Assembly: GCA_947484245.1 (NCBI GenBank)
Contig: CANKOT010000043.1
Span: 1 to 17,941, forward strand
Direction of reading: 5' to 3'
Length of the DNA stretch: 17,941 nt
From: Comamonadaceae bacterium
GTDB lineage: Bacteria > Pseudomonadota > Gammaproteobacteria > Burkholderiales > Burkholderiaceae
Below, in pieces: positions 14,446-17,941 of this stretch. Under the pieces are notes generated by a model. It made no database searches. It was not told where the DNA came from and saw only the letters and a list, made by a program, of their open reading frames with translations. The translations under genes and the position numbers were made by a program. Each line of letters starts with the position of its first letter. The first letter of the stretch is position 1.

Positions 14446-15438
14446 TCAGTTGGACTTTATTCCCATCTGGTCGATAAGCTGCTTGTACAGCGCACTGTCT
14501 GTGGCAATCTGCTTGCGAAAGGTCTCGCCATCAGCTACCGAATAGCCCAGGTTCTGCTTTTCCATGGCTTCTTTTACAGCGGGTTCATTGGCTGTCTTTA
14601 GCGCGATGGCATTAAGCTTGGCCAACACGTCCGGCGGGATGCCTTTTGGTGCAGCCAAGCCGCGCCATGTGCCCATGGCCAGATCGATATTGCGCTCTTT
14701 CAAAGTAGGCACCTGAGCCAATGCGCCCCCGATGCGCTGGTCAGCCAAAACGGCGAGTGCGCGAAGCTTGCCAGACTGCACGAAGGTAAACACCTCGGAC
14801 GGCGATGCGGTCACTGCATCGATGTGCCCGCCCAGCAGCGAGAGGACTGCAGGCGCGTTACCCTGGAAAGGTACGTGGGTGAATGTAGTGCCTATCTTCT
14901 GTTGCAGTGCCGCTGCGGCCAGGTGCGAGACTCCGCCGGTACCGGCATTGCCAAACTTCAGCGGATCTTTGGATTTTTTGGCTGCATTAACCAGATCTTC
15001 AATGGTTTTCCAAGGCGAATCTGCGCTGACAGTTAGCACAACTGGATCGGCATTCAAGCGCACCAGGGGTGTGAAATCGTTCTCTGGTGAGAACTTGGCA
15101 ATCCCCATGTGGGGGATGATGGCCATTTCGACCGTCACCATGGCTATTTTGTAGCCGTCTGGTCTGGCCGCAGCGACTTCGGATAAGCCAATACCACCTG
15201 TGGCACCCGGCTTATTTAACACAGTGATTGGTTGGCTGGAATGTTTTTTGGCCGCCTCAGCGACCACACGGGCCAGCACGTCGGTACCGCCCCCAGCGCC
15301 GAAGGGCACGATCAACTCGATCGGCTTGTTGGGGTAGTCAGCTGCGCCTTGCGCGACGGCGCACAACGGCAGGCCTGCCATCATGGTGGAGCCGACGGCG
15401 AGCGCCAGCAATTTGCGGGTGGAGATCAGCAAGTTCAT
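14446..15438 (-). CDS. Tripartite tricarboxylate transporter (Bug/TctC family) substrate-binding protein
   Basis: Periplasmic binding protein of 330 residues from ATG 15438. The signal peptide has basic residues at 8-9, a hydrophobic core and an AVAQ cleavage-like site near 27-30. The mature protein opens with YPNKPIELIVPFGAGGGTD, the family hallmark, followed by NKPGATGGIG, GNAGTGGVSHLAAAAL, THVPFQGNAPAVLSLLGGHID and APKGIPPDVLAKLN. These proteins bind carboxylates and related small molecules. The start is chosen because GAGGA lies eight bases upstream. The ATG at 15477 would put 13 extra residues before the signal. It follows dctM in the same direction by 57 bases with no tctA or tctB in view, so it may work with the TRAP permease, or as an orphan Bug protein. 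Confidence 0.92.
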   Translation of the reverse strand: MNLLISTRKLLALAVGSTMMAGLPLCAVAQGAADYPNKPIELIVPFGAGGGTDVLARVVAEAAKKHSSQPITVLNKPGATGGIGLSEVAAARPDGYKIAMVTVEMAIIPHMGIAKFSPENDFTPLVRLNADPVVLTVSADSPWKTIEDLVNAAKKSKDPLKFGNAGTGGVSHLAAAALQQKIGTTFTHVPFQGNAPAVLSLLGGHIDAVTASPSEVFTFVQSGKLRALAVLADQRIGGALAQVPTLKERNIDLAMGTWRGLAAPKGIPPDVLAKLNAIALKTANEPAVKEAMEKQNLGYSVADGETFRKQIATDSALYKQLIDQMGIKSN

Positions 15439-15495
15439 GGTAGTTGTCCTCAGGTTGCGTTGAAAAAAAGTGGGCAAGGGCGATTCCTTTGGCTG

Positions 15496-16779
15496 TCAAG
15501 GGGTGGCTCCAAGGAAAAGGTTGGGCAAGGCCATAACGACCCCCGGCAAGAAAGTACAAATCATCAGCACTACGATCAGCGCGATCACCAAGGGCCAGGT
15601 CTCCCGGGCCAGGTCCGCGAAGGGGATGTTGCCCACCTTTGCCACCACGAAAAGCGCCATGCCAAATGGTGGAGAGATCAGGCCGATCATGAGGTTCATC
15701 ACCACGATCACGCCAAAGTGCACCGGGTCGACGCCTAGTTGAACTACAAGCGGAAGCAGCACTGGCACTGTCAGCAGCATGATGGCCAGGCCCTCCATAA
15801 AGCATCCCAGCACGAGAAGCAGAATATTGATCAGCAGCAGGATGACCCAGCGCTCATCGGATATGCTGAGCAGCGTTTCAGACAGCATTTGCGGGACTCG
15901 TTCACGCGTGAGTACGTAACTCACTAGATTGGCGGTTGCAATAATGAAGCCGACCACAGCTGTCGTCTTGGCTGACCTGCGGAACACGCCGGGGAGTTCC
16001 CGCCAGTGCATGTCACGGTAGAAGAACAGGCTCACAAATAAGGCGTAAACGACGGTGGCCGCAGCCGCTTCGGTGGGCGTGAATACGCCGCCTACGATGC
16101 CCCAGATGATTATGAAGGGCGTCATCAGCGCGGGGAAGGCGCTGAGCGTGGCGTGCCAGATCTGGCCAAACGATGCGCGCTCGCTCACGGGGTAGCCGCG
16201 CTTTTTAGACACAAAGTATGAATAAATCATCAGTGCGATAGCCACCAAAATGCCTGGGGCGAAGCCAGCCAGCAACATCTTGCCAGCCGACTGGCTTGCC
16301 ATCACTGCGTAGATCACGAAGGGAATACTCGGTGGTATCAGCGGTCCGATCGTCGACGCCGCCGCGTTCAGTGAACCGGCGAATGCGGCGTGAAATCCCT
16401 GTTTTTTCATTGCTTCAATCATCACGCTTCCAACACCGGCCGCCTCGGCAAGCGCCGACCCCGAGATACCAGAGACGATCACATTGGCGAGCACGGTCAC
16501 GTGGCCTAGGCCACCTGCGATGTGGCCGACAAGCAAGCGCGAGAACTCGACGATTCGCTTTGTCAGCCCACCTGAATTCATCACCTCGCCTGCAAGGATG
16601 AATGCCGGTACCGCCAGCAGCGGGAACGAGTCCAGTGCAGCGAACATGCGCTGCGGCATGCTGGTCATCGAACCACCGTCAATCCAAAAAAATGCAAAGC
16701 AGATGGCGCCCAGGCTGAAAGCGATGGGCATGCCCAAGATCATGAGTACGCACCAGCATAGGAGGTACAGGCTTTTCAT
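15496..16779 (-). CDS. dctM: TRAP transporter large permease subunit DctM
   Basis: Ion-coupled uptake permease of 427 residues with many hydrophobic helices, the transport subunit of a TRAP system. It has the family features FPLLAVPAFILAGEVMNSGG near residue 50, NVIVSGISGSALAEAAGVGS near 100, SIPFVIYAVMASQSAGKML, FTPTEAAAATVVYAL and the late MEGLAIMLLTVPVLLPL and NLMIGLISPPFGMALFV. The length is normal. Its ATG overlaps the dctQ stop as TGATG, so the two membrane subunits are translationally coupled. The substrate cannot be read from the permease. The leucine codons are mostly CTG, unlike the TTG-rich housekeeping genes. Confidence 0.95.
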   Translation of the reverse strand: MKSLYLLCWCVLMILGMPIAFSLGAICFAFFWIDGGSMTSMPQRMFAALDSFPLLAVPAFILAGEVMNSGGLTKRIVEFSRLLVGHIAGGLGHVTVLANVIVSGISGSALAEAAGVGSVMIEAMKKQGFHAAFAGSLNAAASTIGPLIPPSIPFVIYAVMASQSAGKMLLAGFAPGILVAIALMIYSYFVSKKRGYPVSERASFGQIWHATLSAFPALMTPFIIIWGIVGGVFTPTEAAAATVVYALFVSLFFYRDMHWRELPGVFRRSAKTTAVVGFIIATANLVSYVLTRERVPQMLSETLLSISDERWVILLLINILLLVLGCFMEGLAIMLLTVPVLLPLVVQLGVDPVHFGVIVVMNLMIGLISPPFGMALFVVAKVGNIPFADLARETWPLVIALIVVLMICTFLPGVVMALPNLFLGATP

Positions 16780-17282
16780 CAGATGCCGCCCAAAGACTTA
16801 CGTTCGACATGACCGACCGATTGAGCATCCTCGTACATCTGCGTGATCGTGCGGAAAATCATCAGCGTTGCGGTGATCGGAAACACGGTGTAAACCAGAC
16901 CAAACGGGATTTCAAGCGTCGCCGTGGACAGACTCCACATGCGGCTCACGGCGAGCGAACCCCAATAGAGCAGATTGATCAGGAAGAACAACACGAGCAG
17001 GTTACTGCCAAGCATGATGATGAGTCGCATGCGCGATGAAAGATGCGCACTGATAACATCGACTGCGATGTGCGAGCGGTCGCGTATCGCGCCACTGGCG
17101 CCGAAGAAAACCAGCCACACAAACAGGTGGCGAGAAACCTCCTCGGTCCACGACAGCGGGTCACCCAGAAAGTAACGGGTGCAGACCTGCAATATCAGGA
17201 TGACCGTGATGGCCATCATCAGGAGGCTGGCCACCTCGTCCTCGAAGTTGTTCAGTAGGTAGCGGACTTTAGGGTGTGCCAT
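16779..17282 (-). CDS. dctQ: TRAP transporter small permease subunit DctQ
   Basis: Small integral membrane subunit of 167 residues with four predicted membrane segments (roughly 18-36, 50-65, 88-110 and 130-150). Family motifs are visible: VCTRYFLGDPLSWTEEVSRH, LFVWLVFFGASGAIRDRSHI and VDVISAHL. It forms the membrane complex with DctM. The ATG at 17282 is chosen over an upstream TTG at 17285. It starts nine bases after the dctP stop and overlaps dctM at its own stop, as usual in dctPQM operons. Confidence 0.93.
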   Translation of the reverse strand: MAHPKVRYLLNNFEDEVASLLMMAITVILILQVCTRYFLGDPLSWTEEVSRHLFVWLVFFGASGAIRDRSHIAVDVISAHLSSRMRLIIMLGSNLLVLFFLINLLYWGSLAVSRMWSLSTATLEIPFGLVYTVFPITATLMIFRTITQMYEDAQSVGHVERKSLGGI

Positions 17283-17291
17283 CAAGAGCTC

Positions 17292-17941
17292 TTATTTCAT
17301 CGCTTGCAGCATCTCGAGCACGCCCTTGCCCCAGACGGCCTCGTTCTTGGCGTACACGGGCTTCATGGCGGCGCGGAAGCTGTCGCGGTCAGAGTCCACA
17401 ACTGTCATGCCCTTTCCCTTGAGTTCGCCCACCAGCCTGGATTCCAGTGCGAGAAGCGCCGTAGTGGCGGCCTGCCCGCCGGCCTCGAATGCCTCGCTGA
17501 CCAGCTTCTGGTCCGCTGGCGGCAGTGCCTTCCACTTCTTCTCGCTCATTAGCGGCACCATCGGGTTGACGATATGGGCGGTGAGGTTAAGGTACTTCTG
17601 CACCTCGAAGAACTTGTTGGAGTTGATGGTCGGCAGCGGATTTTCCTGGCCATCGGCCACGCCGGTCTGCAAGCTTAGGTACACCTCGGCCAGCGCCATT
17701 GGCGTGGGCGCGCCGCCCAAGGCACGGATCATGTCCATGTACAGGGGCGACTCGGGCACGCGGATCTTCAGACTTTTGGCATCGCTGGCGGAGCGCAGCG
17801 CGACTTTGTTGGTGGTGAAGTGCCGAGAGCCGTAGTACCAGGGGGAGCCGATCTTGCGCAGGTTCTGGTTTTCTGCCAGCGCCTTGAACTGAGCCCTGGC
17901 CCAGTCACTTTCCATCATTTTTACCAGGTGGCCCCAGTCGC
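17292..17941 (-). CDS. dctP: TRAP transporter substrate-binding protein DctP, C-terminal part (cut by window edge)
   Basis: Periplasmic binding protein of the TRAP system. The last roughly 216 residues are present, reading in from the right edge with WGHLVKMMESDWARAQF. The family core is clear: KSLKIRVPESPLYMDMIRAL, in which the RVP/RTP arginine contacts a substrate carboxylate, then GGAPTPMALAEVYLSLQTG and GVADGQENPL, a near-invariant DctP signature. FFEVQKYLNLTAHIVNP follows. The frame is open to the window end, so an ATG at 17918 is internal and not the start. The carboxylate-binding arginine suggests an organic acid substrate, but which one is unknown. It is the first gene of dctP-dctQ-dctM-bug in transcription order here. 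Confidence 0.94.
   Translation of the reverse strand, partial: DWGHLVKMMESDWARAQFKALAENQNLRKIGSPWYYGSRHFTTNKVALRSASDAKSLKIRVPESPLYMDMIRALGGAPTPMALAEVYLSLQTGVADGQENPLPTINSNKFFEVQKYLNLTAHIVNPMVPLMSEKKWKALPPADQKLVSEAFEAGGQAATTALLALESRLVGELKGKGMTVVDSDRDSFRAAMKPVYAKNEAVWGKGVLEMLQAMK

Noticed and set aside
15338..15805. 155-codon minus-strand reading frame spanning the dctM-bug junction
   Set aside because: Overlaps two clear genes in another frame; composition is an out-of-frame shadow.
1..17941. CRISPR arrays, rRNA genes, plasmid or phage structural genes
   Set aside because: No regularly spaced repeats, rRNA sequence or phage genes were seen on either strand.

Overview
The window looks like the chromosome of a Burkholderiales betaproteobacterium, probably Comamonadaceae-like. 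This is judged from protein sequences and gene order (hemL-thiD next to a rubredoxin; yqgE-ruvX-pyrR-pyrB-pyrC'-plsC; Bug-type binding proteins; TRAP transporters). It splits into a conserved housekeeping half (1-7719), a scarred accessory segment (about 7720-14445) and a transporter operon (14446-17941).

Housekeeping half. On the minus strand are hemL (cut by the left edge) and a divergent ThiD-type kinase. A 57-aa rubredoxin is divergent from thiD and converges on a class I photolyase (phr). From 3134 the plus strand carries six tightly packed genes: yqgE, ruvX (ATGA overlap), pyrR (GTGA overlap, strong ribosome site), pyrB, a dihydroorotase-like gene and plsC. The dihydroorotase-like protein lacks the metal-binding HxH motif. 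By analogy with Pseudomonas PyrC', it is probably a structural partner of aspartate transcarbamoylase and not an enzyme. A catalytic dihydroorotase should then exist elsewhere in the genome.

Accessory segment. A candidate sigma70 promoter precedes a two-gene unit: a DUF1800 protein with a lipobox-like sequence and a DUF1501 protein with a twin-arginine signal. The function is unknown and both are probably exported. After it comes a graveyard region: a frameshifted coding remnant, a tRNA-3'-end-like palindrome followed by a strong terminator, a 63-bp direct repeat (about 90% identical copies at 11637 and 14115), an exported protein with an RcnB-like C-terminus, the last part and terminal inverted repeat of an IS4-type transposase, a broken small zinc-ribbon gene, an attachment-site-like cluster (tRNA 3' end, terminator, tandem 12-mers and an inverted partial copy), and a decayed C-terminal piece of RNase PH. 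This is what repeated integration and excision at one site would leave.

Transporter operon (minus strand, 17941 to 14446). DctP (cut by the right edge), DctQ and DctM form a TRAP carboxylate transporter. It is followed in the same direction by a TctC/Bug-type periplasmic binding protein, so two unrelated binding-protein families sit with one permease. Leucine codon choice here (CTG-rich) looks different from the TTG-rich housekeeping half, suggesting a different origin.

No intact tRNA, rRNA, CRISPR array, TPP riboswitch or complete mobile element was found.
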